From: Amycolatopsis sp. NBC_01480 | Lineage (GTDB): Bacteria; Actinomycetota; Actinomycetes; Mycobacteriales; Pseudonocardiaceae | NCBI RefSeq assembly: GCF_036227205.1 | Contig: NZ_CP109442.1 | Span: 6,138,001 to 6,202,000, forward strand | Direction of reading: 5' to 3' | DNA: 64,000 nucleotides | Shown here: positions 1 to 8,050 of the stretch, in pieces | Layout: each line of letters opens with the position of its first letter | How positions within the stretch are numbered: position 1 is the first letter of the stretch | The notes under the pieces: model-generated | Database searches by the model: none | Told to the model about the DNA's origin: nothing | The model's input: only the letters and a program-made list of their open reading frames with translations | Made by a program: the position numbers and the translations under genes

Positions 1-76
1 CTGCGGCACCAAGATGCGTCCCGCGGGCTCCTGCTACGCCTGCGAAGGCTGCGGCGCCACCTCGGGTTGCAGCTGA
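1..76 (+). CDS. nrdJ: Vitamin B12-dependent ribonucleotide reductase, C-terminal end (partial)
   Basis: Only the last 24 codons are inside the window (frame from base 2, TGA at 74-76). They read as a cysteine-rich tail, with Cys at the start of CGTKMRPAGSC, then CYAC, CEGCG and a terminal SGCS. This matches the C-terminal zinc-ribbon/redox tail of class II (adenosylcobalamin-dependent) ribonucleotide reductases of actinobacteria, which reduce ribonucleotides to deoxyribonucleotides. The identification rests on this tail alone. The rest of the gene lies upstream of the window. Confidence 0.8.
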   Translation, partial: CGTKMRPAGSCYACEGCGATSGCS

Positions 77-165
77 GCGTGAGCACCTGCGATAGGTGAA
101 CTGGCTGGTCGGAGCCGGGGCGGCGGTTGCTGCCCCGGCTCTGTCATGTCCGCTCAACGCGCCTC

Positions 166-193
166 CAAGTACGTCACGTACTTGACGTACTTG
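166..193. promoter_or_regulatory. Palindromic operator upstream of the toxin-antitoxin operon
   Basis: Bases 166-184 form a palindrome, CAAGTACGT-C-ACGTACTTG, with 9-bp arms around one central base. A third half-site, ACGTACTTG, follows directly at 185-193. The array sits 42 bp before the antitoxin start codon. Type II antitoxins usually bind palindromes at their own promoters, so this is the expected autoregulatory site. Binding itself is inferred. Confidence 0.6.
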
Positions 194-234
194 CGGGGAG
201 GGGGCATCCTGGTGAGGATCACCGGGAGGCTGAC

Positions 235-651
235 ATGTCTGCTGTCCACTACGACAGCTACACAGATGCGCGCGCACATCTGAAGGACTTGCTCGACGCC
301 GCCGAGAAGGGGCGGGTCGCCACAGTCCGGCGTGACTCCGCGACCACCGCGGTGGTGGATGTCGAACGGCTACGCCACTTCCTCGCGTCGATCGTTCCCT
401 CACACGCCCAGGTCGTCCCGGAGGCCGGTGGCTGGTCGGTGTTCATTCCGGGGCTGCCGGTGGCTGCGGACGGCTCGTCGTTCGACGAGGCGGTCGACGA
501 GATGGTCGACGCCCTGCGGGAGTACGCGCAGGATTGGCAGGAGCGCCTGCTGGATGCCCCGAACCACCGGGACAACTGGGGATTGGTGCAGCTGATCAGC
601 TTCAGCGACGACGGGCAACTGCGTGACTGGCTGGTCGGTGCCGCGCGGTGA
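235..651 (+). CDS. Phd/YefM-type antitoxin with a HicB-like C-terminal part
   Basis: 138 aa. I chose the ATG at 235 because it has a GGGAGG ribosome site 6 bp upstream, and the longer frame from 127 runs through the operator. Residues 1-50 look like a Phd/YefM DNA-binding antitoxin (helix with DARAHLKDLLDAAEKG, then a TVRRDS...AVVD strand). Residues 60-105 (GGWSVFIPGLPVAADGSSFDEAVDEMVDAL) resemble the HicB fold. The tail is rich in Trp and Asp (HRDNWGLVQL). The stop overlaps the next gene start by 4 bp, typical of coupled toxin-antitoxin translation. It would neutralise the downstream protein and repress the operon through the palindrome at 166-193. Confidence 0.7.
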   Translation: MSAVHYDSYTDARAHLKDLLDAAEKGRVATVRRDSATTAVVDVERLRHFLASIVPSHAQVVPEAGGWSVFIPGLPVAADGSSFDEAVDEMVDALREYAQDWQERLLDAPNHRDNWGLVQLISFSDDGQLRDWLVGAAR

Positions 652-1076
652 CTTCGCAGCCGCAGCCGACCCGCAAGGATCACGAGACGTTCTGTCAGAC
701 GGAGGAATGGCGCCGGGTCCGCGACGCTCGCGGGCGGACCGGAACGCACCACGTCACGTACGAACTCGATCTGGCCGACAGCAGGATTCTGCGCACGCGC
801 ATCTCGCACCCGGTGGACCGCAGCGACTACGGGCCGGGTATCTGGAAGCACATCCTGCGCGATCAGCTCGAAGTGACGGAACCGGTGTTCTGGTCCTGCG
901 TGCAGGACGGCATCAAACCGGCTCGCGGCGTGCCTGAGCCGCCGCCGGGGGCCCTGCCCGCGGACCTCGTGCACCTGCTGATCTCCCGTGTCGGCGTCGA
1001 CGAGGCCGAGGTGGCCGGGATGAGCAAGGGCGAGGCGGTGGCCAGGCTTCAGAGCTACTGGACCGAGGGCGCCTGA
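648..1076 (+). CDS. Putative toxin partner (HicA-like translational repressor family)
   Basis: 142 aa, GTG start overlapping the antitoxin stop (GTGA at 648-651). Near residue 32 it has a GTHH motif followed by VTYELDL, comparable to the Gly-Ser-His-His core of HicA mRNA interferases. A conserved-looking block then follows (RISHPVDR..YGPGIWKHILRDQL, FWSCVQDG). Proteins of this type are often annotated in actinobacteria as cytotoxic translational repressors paired with Phd-like antitoxins. The C-terminal 45 residues, after a PEPPPGALP linker, form a small extra helical domain. Toxicity and RNase activity are inferred from context and the weak HicA resemblance only. Confidence 0.55.
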   Translation: MTSQPQPTRKDHETFCQTEEWRRVRDARGRTGTHHVTYELDLADSRILRTRISHPVDRSDYGPGIWKHILRDQLEVTEPVFWSCVQDGIKPARGVPEPPPGALPADLVHLLISRVGVDEAEVAGMSKGEAVARLQSYWTEGA

Positions 1077-1178
1077 TCAGGCGGCAACGTCTGGCTGTGC
1101 GGCGTCCGAGCGGGGGCTGACCCCACCGGGAAAAGGCGTGCTGCCCGGATGTCCCCGTTGATCTTGGTCGCGAAAGCT

Positions 1179-1214
1179 GAGGGTGTCCGTATCCCCGAAT
1201 GAAGGGACACCCTC
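1179..1214 (+). promoter_or_regulatory. Hairpin over the ribosome-binding region of the trypsin-like gene
   Basis: GAGGGTGTCC at 1179-1188 is exactly complementary to GGACACCCTC at 1205-1214, with a 16-nt loop. The 3' arm ends one base before the preferred GTG at 1216 and overlaps the GAAGGG ribosome site (1201-1206). Folding in mRNA could occlude initiation. Alternatively the palindrome is a DNA operator. No function is shown. Confidence 0.35.
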
Positions 1215-1215
1215 G

Positions 1216-2037
1216 GTGTTCAACCTGAAGTCCGCGCCCCGACGCGTGGTGAGTGCCGCCGCGGTGGCGGTTGCCGGTGTGGCGTGCGCGAGCCTGGTGA
1301 CGGCCGGCAGTGCCGAAGCCATCGTCAACGGGCAGGACTCCACGCAGCGCTACTCGTTCATGGCCTCGATCCCGGAGACGGTGAACGGGACCGGGCAGCA
1401 CGGCGTTTGCGGCGCGTCCCTGATCGACCCCCAATGGGTGGTGACGGCCGGGCACTGCGTCGACCCGAGCCTGGTGACGCCGGACGGCACGGTCCGCGTC
1501 GGCAGTGAGTTCCGGTCCTCCGGGGGCACCGTCCGCCGCATCGCGAAGATGGTGACGAGCCCCGGTTACCGGCTGACTGGCGAGAAACCGTACAACCAGA
1601 ACGACATCGCGCTGATCAAGCTCGACCGGCCGGTCGCCGAGCAGCCCGTTCGCCCGGCCGTCTGGCCCGGTGCGCCCGGCACTCCGACCCGGCTCCTCGG
1701 CTTCGGCACCGTCGTCGACACCAACGACGTCACCAAGGCCGTGTACGCGGAACGGCTCCAGCAACTCGACACACGCCGGGGCGCCGACGCCGAGTGCGGT
1801 CCCGGGTACGCGGGTTGGAGCCGGTTGTGCACGATCAGCCCGAAGCCGGATGCCATGGCGTGCATCGGGGATTCCGGCGGCCCGCAGATCCGGCGCGGCT
1901 TCGACGGGCAGTGGGAACTGATCGGGACCACCTCGGGCCCCGGCAGCCCCCGTCCGACCTGCGCGGGCGGGCCGGGCCTGTACAGCAACGTTTCCGCGTT
2001 CTCGGACTGGATCCGGCGGACGATCCACGCGGGGTGA
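1216..2037 (+). CDS. Secreted trypsin-like serine protease (S1 family)
   Basis: 273 aa from the GTG at 1216, which has a GAAGGG site 9 bp upstream. An in-frame GTG at 1183 would add 11 residues. A signal peptide (Lys/Arg-rich start, Ala/Val-rich core, AGSAEA) precedes IVNGQ, the classical activated N-terminus of trypsins. The catalytic triad is visible: His80 in TAGHC, Asp130 in NDIAL and Ser220 in GDSGGP. Cys pairs around CGAS, GHC, CIGDSGG and PTCAGG fit S1 disulfides. It should be exported and cleave proteins, with specificity unknown. It stands alone between a toxin-antitoxin pair and a convergent gene. Confidence 0.9.
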   Translation: MFNLKSAPRRVVSAAAVAVAGVACASLVTAGSAEAIVNGQDSTQRYSFMASIPETVNGTGQHGVCGASLIDPQWVVTAGHCVDPSLVTPDGTVRVGSEFRSSGGTVRRIAKMVTSPGYRLTGEKPYNQNDIALIKLDRPVAEQPVRPAVWPGAPGTPTRLLGFGTVVDTNDVTKAVYAERLQQLDTRRGADAECGPGYAGWSRLCTISPKPDAMACIGDSGGPQIRRGFDGQWELIGTTSGPGSPRPTCAGGPGLYSNVSAFSDWIRRTIHAG

Positions 2038-2045
2038 AGGGCGCG

Positions 2046-2915
2046 TCAGCCGCGGCGGCGGGTCTCGCGCAGTTTCCGGTCGGTGGTCGTGGTCGTGCTG
2101 AGCGTCCGGGTCGCCGCGATGCCGAGCACCGTCGTCGCGCCCGCCGCTCGGGCGGCTCGGGCGACGCCGGCCATGGTCGAACCGGTTTGGTAGAGGTCGT
2201 CGACAATCAGGACGGTTTCGCCGGCCAGGTCCTCCTTGACCCGGTAGCCGCCGAGCAGGCCGGCGCGTTCCGCCGTGGTCATCTGTTTCGCGGGCTTCCG
2301 TTTGGCGGCAACCGGTTCGACGCCGACCCGGGGCCGGCCGAGCTGCTCGGCGACGCCTGCTCCGAGCAGGACGCTCGCCGAGGGGCCGGGCTCGTGGCCG
2401 GGGACCAGGAGGACCTTGCCGGCGCTGAGGAACCACTCGTGCTGGAGGATCGCGTCGACGAGCGCGGTGCAGAGCTTCTGGCCGGCTTCGTCGACCTCCT
2501 GTTGCGGGAGATCGCGATGTTCGTCGTAGCGCTTCACCCGGCGGACCCATTCGCCCGTCTCGGTGAGCTGTGACCCGGTGCCGTCGGCGGACTCCCGGTA
2601 GAAGTCCAAGGCGAGCGCGGCGTCGAGCGAGGCCCGGTGCTGGATTTCGATGACGTAGACGTCGGTGAGCAGGTCCAGCAGCTCGGCCAGGTTCGAGGGT
2701 GGCTCGAAGTCGAGCCGGACCCGCTGCGGCCACTGGCGATCGCCGGCCGCGGGCCGGACGGCCCGGGCGCGGGGGAGGGCCCCGACGATGTGCCGGGTGG
2801 TCTCCTCGGAGCCGCGGAGGTTCAGGAACCAGGCGGTCGACGATTGTTCGAGCTCGTACGCGTGGAGCCGGTTCGCGCGGTCGTCCGCCTGGTAGTCGGT
2901 GGAAGAGTCCTTCAT
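2046..2915 (-). CDS. Phosphoribosyltransferase-domain protein
   Basis: 289 aa. The ATG at 2913-2915 is preceded by a GGGGGTG ribosome site. The C-terminal third carries the PRPP-binding loop of type I phosphoribosyltransferases, VLIVDDLYQTGSTM, followed by the helix VARAARAAGA; ComF-like proteins have the same motif. The first 180 residues have no recognised domain. No nucleobase-specificity motif is clear, so the substrate is unknown. The last residues are a Thr run and a basic tail. It converges with the S1 protease 8 bp away, with no hairpin between them. Confidence 0.7.
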   Translation of the reverse strand: MKDSSTDYQADDRANRLHAYELEQSSTAWFLNLRGSEETTRHIVGALPRARAVRPAAGDRQWPQRVRLDFEPPSNLAELLDLLTDVYVIEIQHRASLDAALALDFYRESADGTGSQLTETGEWVRRVKRYDEHRDLPQQEVDEAGQKLCTALVDAILQHEWFLSAGKVLLVPGHEPGPSASVLLGAGVAEQLGRPRVGVEPVAAKRKPAKQMTTAERAGLLGGYRVKEDLAGETVLIVDDLYQTGSTMAGVARAARAAGATTVLGIAATRTLSTTTTTDRKLRETRRRG

Positions 2916-3010
2916 GCGATCACCCCCGGCACAGACCCTCCCACAGGCCCCCACCGGATCTCCACACTTTCCCCGCCGCAAAGCCACATCGACGGTCCAG
3001 CATCGACGCC

Positions 3011-3736
3011 GTGGACTGGCTCAGGGAATTCACGACGGAAGCGCGGCGGCAGCGGGTACGGCCGGAGCCCGAGTGGGGACGGGGCGCGCGGCTCGATCCC
3101 GAGGTCGCGCGGAGTGTGCAGCGGTTCCAGGTCGGGGAGTCCGGCGACGGCGCCAATCTGCTGGCCAAGGCGGGCGGACGGTATCGGGAAGCGGTGGTGT
3201 TGTTCGTGGCCGAGGAGCAGAACCACGCGCGGCTGCTCGCCCGGCTGCTGGCCGCCGCGGGGAGCACGACGATCGATGGGCATTGGTCCGACGCCGTGTT
3301 CGTCCGGCTTCGGCGCGCGCTCGGGCTCCGGCTGGAGCTGATGGTGCTGCTGATCGCGGAAGTCGTGGCGCTGCGGTATTACCGGGCGTTGCGCGACGGC
3401 AGCGGGGACCCGCTCACCAGCGAGGTCGCGGCGCGCATCCTGGCCGACGAGGAGCGGCACGTGCCGTTCCACTGCGACCGGCTGCGCGGCGAGTTCGGCG
3501 GGACGACCGGCAAGGCCGTCGAGTTCGGGTGGCGGGTGCTGCTGGCCGGCGCGCTCGCGGTGGTGCTGCTCGACCACGGGCGGGCGCTGCGCCGGCTGGG
3601 CGTCACGCGGATCGCGTTCGCCGCCGGGGTGCTCAGCCGGTTCGAGCGGGTGCTGGTGGACGTCCACTATGGACGGAAGGAATCGGCTCAGGTACGGCCG
3701 TTTCCGCGTCGGGCCCGGCCTCGGGGACTGGTCTGA
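3011..3736 (+). CDS. Ferritin-like di-iron fold protein
   Basis: 241 aa from GTG 3011; the ribosome site is weak, so the start is uncertain by a few codons. The protein is all-helical and carries repeated acidic/His motifs of the ferritin-like superfamily: FVAEEQNHARLL near residue 70, LIAEVVALRYY near 120, and DEERHVPFHC near 155. These are the usual Glu and Glu-x-x-His iron ligands on a four-helix bundle. The C-terminus after about 200 is basic. Function is unknown; oxygenase or iron-handling roles are both possible. It is divergent from the phosphoribosyltransferase gene. Confidence 0.65.
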   Translation: MDWLREFTTEARRQRVRPEPEWGRGARLDPEVARSVQRFQVGESGDGANLLAKAGGRYREAVVLFVAEEQNHARLLARLLAAAGSTTIDGHWSDAVFVRLRRALGLRLELMVLLIAEVVALRYYRALRDGSGDPLTSEVAARILADEERHVPFHCDRLRGEFGGTTGKAVEFGWRVLLAGALAVVLLDHGRALRRLGVTRIAFAAGVLSRFERVLVDVHYGRKESAQVRPFPRRARPRGLV

Positions 3737-3745
3737 AGAACCGCT

Positions 3746-4360
3746 TCAGCGCAGGAGTGACACGAGGTGCGCGCGCAGCACGTCGAGGCATTCCTGCGCT
3801 GAAGTCGCCTCAGGCTGCAGGACGGCGCGGAAGCTCAGCCCGTCCAGCAGGGCCGCCAATCGCTGCGCCTCGGGGGCGGCGGCTTCGGACGGCAGGAGGT
3901 CTTGACGCGCCATCGCGTCGGTGATGCGCCGCGCCAGGATCAGCGTGCCCCGCATCGCCTCACTCGCCAGATCGGCGATCTCCTCGTCGACGCGGGCGGC
4001 GACGAGGAACTCCACCAGCACACCGCCCTCGGCCCGCCGGGTCGCGTCGAGGGGGAGCAGCTCGGCCAGGAACTCCGTCAGCTGGTCCGCCGCCTCGTCG
4101 CGGGTCAGCTCCGACAACGGCCGTAGCGACTCGCGGCGCCGCTCCAGCCGGGCCGTCACGCGGTCGATGGTCGAGCGCATGGCGAAGCGCATCAGATCGC
4201 GCTGGCCGTCGAAATAGTGCCGCACCGAGCCGATGTTCAGCTCAGCCTCCGTCGCGACCGACCGCAGCGAGACGGCCTGCAGACCGTCGCGCGCGGCGAG
4301 GCGCAGCACGGCGTCCGCGATGTGCGCTCGGCGCTGCTCACTGTCGACCTGCTTGGGCAC
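3746..4360 (-). CDS. TetR-family transcriptional repressor
   Basis: 204 aa with an N-terminal helix-turn-helix typical of TetR (RRAHIADAVLRLAARDGLQAVSLRSVATEAELNIGSVRHYFDGQRDLM). The C-terminal ligand domain is Leu/Ala-rich and unassigned. It is transcribed away from two small membrane-protein genes at 4431-4870, and two similar palindromes lie in the 70-bp gap. It therefore probably represses both itself and those genes. The ligand is unknown. Confidence 0.9.
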   Translation of the reverse strand: MPKQVDSEQRRAHIADAVLRLAARDGLQAVSLRSVATEAELNIGSVRHYFDGQRDLMRFAMRSTIDRVTARLERRRESLRPLSELTRDEAADQLTEFLAELLPLDATRRAEGGVLVEFLVAARVDEEIADLASEAMRGTLILARRITDAMARQDLLPSEAAAPEAQRLAALLDGLSFRAVLQPEATSAQECLDVLRAHLVSLLR

Positions 4361-4370
4361 TGGACCTTTC

Positions 4371-4412
4371 TATCACACCTGTGATACGAATGTTTATGTC
4401 ACAGTCGTGATA
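4371..4412. promoter_or_regulatory. Double TetR operator between divergent genes
   Basis: TATCACA-CC-TGTGATA at 4371-4386 is a perfect 16-bp palindrome. A second, imperfect copy, TGTCACA-GT-CGTGATA, is at 4397-4412. Their centres are 26 bp apart. Both lie between the TetR start (4360) and the ATG at 4431. The repeated half-site TATCAC/GTGATA makes TetR binding very likely, though I infer it. Confidence 0.8.
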
Positions 4413-4430
4413 GAAAACGAGGTGGGAGAC

Positions 4431-4715
4431 ATGGAGACGGTGCTCAACCTGCTGCTGATCCGGTTCGGCCTGATCGCCGCGGGTCTGGTGGTCCTCGGGC
4501 TGGCGGCCTTCGGCGTCGCGGTTTCGTTGCGGCGCAAGGGAAAAGGTGATCGCGTACGGGACGGGGTGGCGACGGCCGCTCGGTTCGCCGGACGGGTGCT
4601 GGACGAGCGGCACAGCGGTGGTTCCCGAGCCCGTCGTGGGGGTGGGCTCGGGAACCGCGTCGCCCGCGAAGCCGTGCGGCGGATCGACGACAGCGTCGGC
4701 CGGAGGGACCGATGA
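4431..4715 (+). CDS. Small single-pass membrane protein with basic tail
   Basis: 94 aa, ATG 4431 with a GGTGGGAG ribosome site. One transmembrane helix spans residues about 12-32 (GLIAAGLVVLGLAAFGVAVSL). It is followed by a strongly basic cytoplasmic tail with a Gly/Arg stretch (SRARRGGGLG). I recognise no family. It is the first of two genes controlled by the TetR double operator and overlaps the next by ATGA. An envelope-stress or transporter-accessory role is possible but unsupported. Confidence 0.75.
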   Translation: METVLNLLLIRFGLIAAGLVVLGLAAFGVAVSLRRKGKGDRVRDGVATAARFAGRVLDERHSGGSRARRGGGLGNRVAREAVRRIDDSVGRRDR

Positions 4716-4870
4716 CCGCGCAACCGGCCGCGGTACTCGCCGACGGGGATGGTCACGAGATCCTGCACGAGCTGATGATGGACCTGCTGATCAAGGGCCT
4801 GATCGTGCTGGCCGCGGTGGTCCTGCTGGTGCTCGGCGCGGTGGTGATCTGGCGCCGCGCCGGGCGGTGA
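4712..4870 (+). CDS. Tiny membrane protein, 52 aa
   Basis: ATG 4712 overlaps the upstream TGA (ATGA). The first 20 residues are hydrophilic (GDGHEILHEL). Residues about 24-47 are a Leu/Val/Ala transmembrane helix, ending in WRRAGR. It is co-translated with the 94-aa membrane protein, suggesting the two act together. No family is recognised. The stop codon is already part of the following terminator stem. Confidence 0.65.
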   Translation: MTAQPAAVLADGDGHEILHELMMDLLIKGLIVLAAVVLLVLGAVVIWRRAGR

Positions 4871-4898
4871 CGCGGGGGCATCCGGCGCCCCCGCGTCA
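4868..4898. terminator. Bidirectional terminator hairpin
   Basis: TGACGCGGGGGC (4868-4879) pairs perfectly with GCCCCCGCGTCA (4887-4898) around a 7-nt loop. It includes the stop codon of the 52-aa gene and faces the end of the prolyl oligopeptidase gene on the other strand. There is no T-tract, as is common in actinobacteria. Confidence 0.8.
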
Positions 4899-4904
4899 CC
4901 GGCG

Positions 4905-6917
4905 TCAGCCCGCCAGCCGGGACCAGAGGAACTCGAACACCAGCGCCCACTTGAACGCGAGCTGCTTGTTGTCCGCGGCGCCGCCGTGGCCGCCTTCGAT
5001 GTTCTCGTAGTACTGGACGTCGTGGCCCTGTTCGCTCATGCGCGCCACCATCTTCCGGGCGTGGCCGGGGTGCACGCGGTCGTCGCGGGTGGACGTGGCG
5101 AACAGGGTCGGCGGATACTCCCGTCCTTTGTGGACGTTGTGGTACGGCGAGTACTTCGCGATGTACTCCCATTCCGCCGGCTCGTCCGGGTCGCCCCACT
5201 CGGCCATCCACGACGCGCCCGCCAGCAGCAGGTGGTAACGCTTCATGTCGAGCAGCGGCACCTGGCTGACGATCGCGCCGAACAGCTCCGGGTACCGCGT
5301 GAGCATCACGCCCATGAGCAGCCCGCCGTTGCTGCCGCCCTGGATGCCGAGCCGCGCGGGCGTGGTGATCCCGCGGGCGGTCAGGTCGGCGGCCACGGCG
5401 GCGAAGTCCTCGTACACCTTGTGCCGGTTGGCTTTGATCGCGCTGGAGTGCCAATCCGGCCCGTACTCGCCGCCGCCGCGGATGTTCGCGACGACGTACG
5501 TGCCGCCGCGCGCCAGCCAGCCGCGCCCGATCACGCCGCTGTACGAGGGCGTCAGCGAAACCTCGAAGCCGCCGTAACCGGTCAGCAGCGTGGGGCCGCC
5601 TTCCGCGCCCGAGGGCCGGACCACGAAGTACGGGATCTTCGTGCCGTCCTCCGACGTCGCGAAGTGCTGGCTGACCTCGATTCCCTCCGTGGCGAAGAAC
5701 GCGGGCGCCTGCTTGAGCACCTCGACCTCCTCGCCGACGACGCCGCGGCTCAGCGTGGAGGGCTGCAGGTAGCTGGAGGAGTCGATCAGGTACTCGTCGT
5801 CGACGTCCGGCTCGGTGTCCACGATCTCGGCGCTGCCGAACTCCGGCGCCCCGCCCAGCGGCGCCTCCGTCCAGCCATCCGGGCCCGGGGTGAGCGAGCG
5901 CAGTTCGGACTTGACGTCGTGCAGCGTCGCGAGCAGCAGGTGGTGGCGCGTCCAGGCCCAGTAGTCCAGCGACGTGTGCGCGTCCGGCGTGAACAGCGCG
6001 GTGAAGTCGCGGGAGCCGGCCATGAAGGCGTCGTAGCCGATCACCAGCAGGGAGCCGCCCGGGTACTCGACGCCGCCCGCGGTCCACGGCGTGCGCGGGT
6101 GCACCAGCAGCCACTCGCGGTGCACCGAGGCGCGCGCGTCGTCCGGCACGTCGACCTTGACCAGCCCGGACGCCGTCCGCTCGAACAGCTCCGTGCGGTA
6201 GAACTCGATGGACCGGTGGACGAAATCGCGCTCGAAGCCCTCGGTCGGGTCGTGGTACGCGGTCGCGGCGATGTCGTCGGACTTGGCCTCGTACACCAGC
6301 TTCGCCTGCTCGACCGGTGTGCCGCGCTGCCACTCCTTCGCCAGCCGCGGGTAGCCGGAGCTGGTCAGCGTGCCGGGGCCGAAGTCGGTGCCGAGGTACA
6401 GCCGGTCGGCGTCGATCCAGCCGACGCGGTTCTTGGCTTCGGGCAGGAAAAAACCGTCCTCGACGAAGGCGTGCGCGTCGAGGTCGAACTCGCGGACCAC
6501 GGTCGCGTCCGCGCCACCGCGGGACAGCTGCACCAGGCCCAGCCGGTGGTCCGGGCGCAGCACCGCGGCGCCCTTCCACACCCAGTTCTCGTCCTCGGCC
6601 TCGGCCAGCGCGTCGAGGTCGAGCAGGACCTCCCACTCGGGCTCGGCCTGGCGGTAGCTGCTCAGCGTGGTGCGCCGCCACAGGCCCCGCTGGTGCTCGG
6701 CGTCCTGCCAGAAGTTGTAGAGGTGCGCGCCGCGGCGCACGACGTACGGGATGCGGCCGTCGGCGTCGAGCACCTCCCGGATCCCGTCCCGCAGCGCGGC
6801 GAAGCGCTCACCGGACGTCAACGCTGCCAGCGTCCCGGCGTTGCGGGTGCGGACCCAGTCCAGTGCCTCGTCGCCGGTCACGTCTTCCAGCCACAGGTAC
6901 GGATCTTCGACACTCAT
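4905..6917 (-). CDS. Prolyl oligopeptidase family protein (S9A)
   Basis: 670 aa. The ATG at 6915-6917 begins the canonical N-terminus (EDPYLWLEDV); upstream codons in the same frame lack coding character. The N-terminal half is the seven-bladed propeller, and the C-terminal half is an alpha/beta hydrolase. The triad is visible: nucleophile Ser near 529 in GGSNGG, Asp near 613 in DDRVH, His near 644 in GGHGG. The family cleaves short peptides after proline. No signal peptide is seen, so it is probably cytoplasmic. It is convergent with the small membrane-protein operon. Confidence 0.9.
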   Translation of the reverse strand: MSVEDPYLWLEDVTGDEALDWVRTRNAGTLAALTSGERFAALRDGIREVLDADGRIPYVVRRGAHLYNFWQDAEHQRGLWRRTTLSSYRQAEPEWEVLLDLDALAEAEDENWVWKGAAVLRPDHRLGLVQLSRGGADATVVREFDLDAHAFVEDGFFLPEAKNRVGWIDADRLYLGTDFGPGTLTSSGYPRLAKEWQRGTPVEQAKLVYEAKSDDIAATAYHDPTEGFERDFVHRSIEFYRTELFERTASGLVKVDVPDDARASVHREWLLVHPRTPWTAGGVEYPGGSLLVIGYDAFMAGSRDFTALFTPDAHTSLDYWAWTRHHLLLATLHDVKSELRSLTPGPDGWTEAPLGGAPEFGSAEIVDTEPDVDDEYLIDSSSYLQPSTLSRGVVGEEVEVLKQAPAFFATEGIEVSQHFATSEDGTKIPYFVVRPSGAEGGPTLLTGYGGFEVSLTPSYSGVIGRGWLARGGTYVVANIRGGGEYGPDWHSSAIKANRHKVYEDFAAVAADLTARGITTPARLGIQGGSNGGLLMGVMLTRYPELFGAIVSQVPLLDMKRYHLLLAGASWMAEWGDPDEPAEWEYIAKYSPYHNVHKGREYPPTLFATSTRDDRVHPGHARKMVARMSEQGHDVQYYENIEGGHGGAADNKQLAFKWALVFEFLWSRLAG

Positions 6918-7036
6918 CTGCCCAGTCTCGCCGCTCCACCCGGTTCCCGGCCACCGGATCGGCGTTCCCGTTTCGTGATCCCGGCGCCGGGGCCCGACCG
7001 TATGCTGGACCGCGGGTCGGACAGGGGGAGCCAAAA

Positions 7037-8050
7037 GTGACCGAACGGGCTGACGGCGACGGGCCGCCGGAGCAGGCCGGGCCACCACTACCGCCGCCGG
7101 TGGTGGCCCGGCCTCCGGGCTTCGTCGCGCCGCCGGGGCCGTACTGGCCACCGACCGCCTGGGCCCCGCCGCCTCCACCGCCGCGCCGTCGCGGGCTGGC
7201 CGGCGGAATGATCGCGCTGGTGATCGTCGTGGCCGCGGTCGCGTTGATGGCCGCGGTGCCGCGCCAGCTGTCCGGGAACGCCGTGGCGGCGCCAGGCTCC
7301 GCCCAGCGGTCGGAGGCGGGCCGCCCGCTGAACGGCGCGGGCACGGACCCGCGCGCGGTCGCCCAGCTGGAGACGAACCCCCTGCTCGCGGACGGCGTCA
7401 CGCTCGCCCGCGTCTCGTGCGACCTGCCCGCGCTCGGCCGTGAAGACGCTCAGCTCCAGGGCTTCTACAGCGCCCTCGTCAGCTGCCTGGACCAGGCTTG
7501 GCGCCCGGCGCTGGACAAGGTCGACGAGCCGCGGCTGCCGGCCACGGTGTCGGTCACGCTGCCGAAGGTCAGCGCGTGCGGCGCCGCGCCGTCGAAGGAG
7601 GAGGCCGTCGCCTATTACTGCGGCGGCGACACCACGATCTACGCGCCCACCGACTGGATGCTGTCGGACGCCGGGCTGAACCGCTCGCGCCACCTCGCGA
7701 CCATCGCCCACGAGTACGGCCACCACGTGCAGCGGGAGAGCGGCATCCTGGCCGCGGCGGCGGACAAGATGTCCACACCGGACCAGAGCAGCCCGGGCGA
7801 CCAGGCGATCGTGCGCCGGATCGAGTTGCAGGCCAACTGTTTCGGCGCGCTGTTCATCGCCAGCGCGATCGGCCAGGGCTCGGTCAGCCGCGCGATCGGC
7901 AACGCCGCGGTCGCCGACTACGGCCGGGCCGACGACAGCGTGGACCACGGCAGCCGCGCGCACCAGCTGTCCTGGGCGAAGGCCGGGTTCTCCGGCGGGA
8001 CCACGGCCGCCTGCAACACCTGGGCCGCGCCGGCGGACCAGGTCAGCTAG
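7037..8050 (+). CDS. Membrane-anchored neutral zinc metallopeptidase (YpfJ-like)
   Basis: 337 aa, GTG 7037 with GGGGGAG upstream. The N-terminus is a Pro-rich cytoplasmic stretch (residues 15-50), followed by one membrane helix at about 55-74. The extracellular part holds the zinc site HEYGHH (His225, Glu226, His229) and a later Glu in RRIELQANCF, the third ligand pattern of the YpfJ/neutral-zinc family. Several Cys residues (SCDL, SCLD, SACG, YYCGG, ANCF, ACNTW) probably form disulfides. Family members are membrane-bound putative proteases of unknown substrate. Confidence 0.85.
   Translation: MTERADGDGPPEQAGPPLPPPVVARPPGFVAPPGPYWPPTAWAPPPPPPRRRGLAGGMIALVIVVAAVALMAAVPRQLSGNAVAAPGSAQRSEAGRPLNGAGTDPRAVAQLETNPLLADGVTLARVSCDLPALGREDAQLQGFYSALVSCLDQAWRPALDKVDEPRLPATVSVTLPKVSACGAAPSKEEAVAYYCGGDTTIYAPTDWMLSDAGLNRSRHLATIAHEYGHHVQRESGILAAAADKMSTPDQSSPGDQAIVRRIELQANCFGALFIASAIGQGSVSRAIGNAAVADYGRADDSVDHGSRAHQLSWAKAGFSGGTTAACNTWAAPADQVS

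Noticed and set aside
4986..7040. 684-codon plus-strand open frame
   Set aside because: Antisense to the prolyl oligopeptidase, whose motifs are intact; the composition is that of a reverse-strand shadow.
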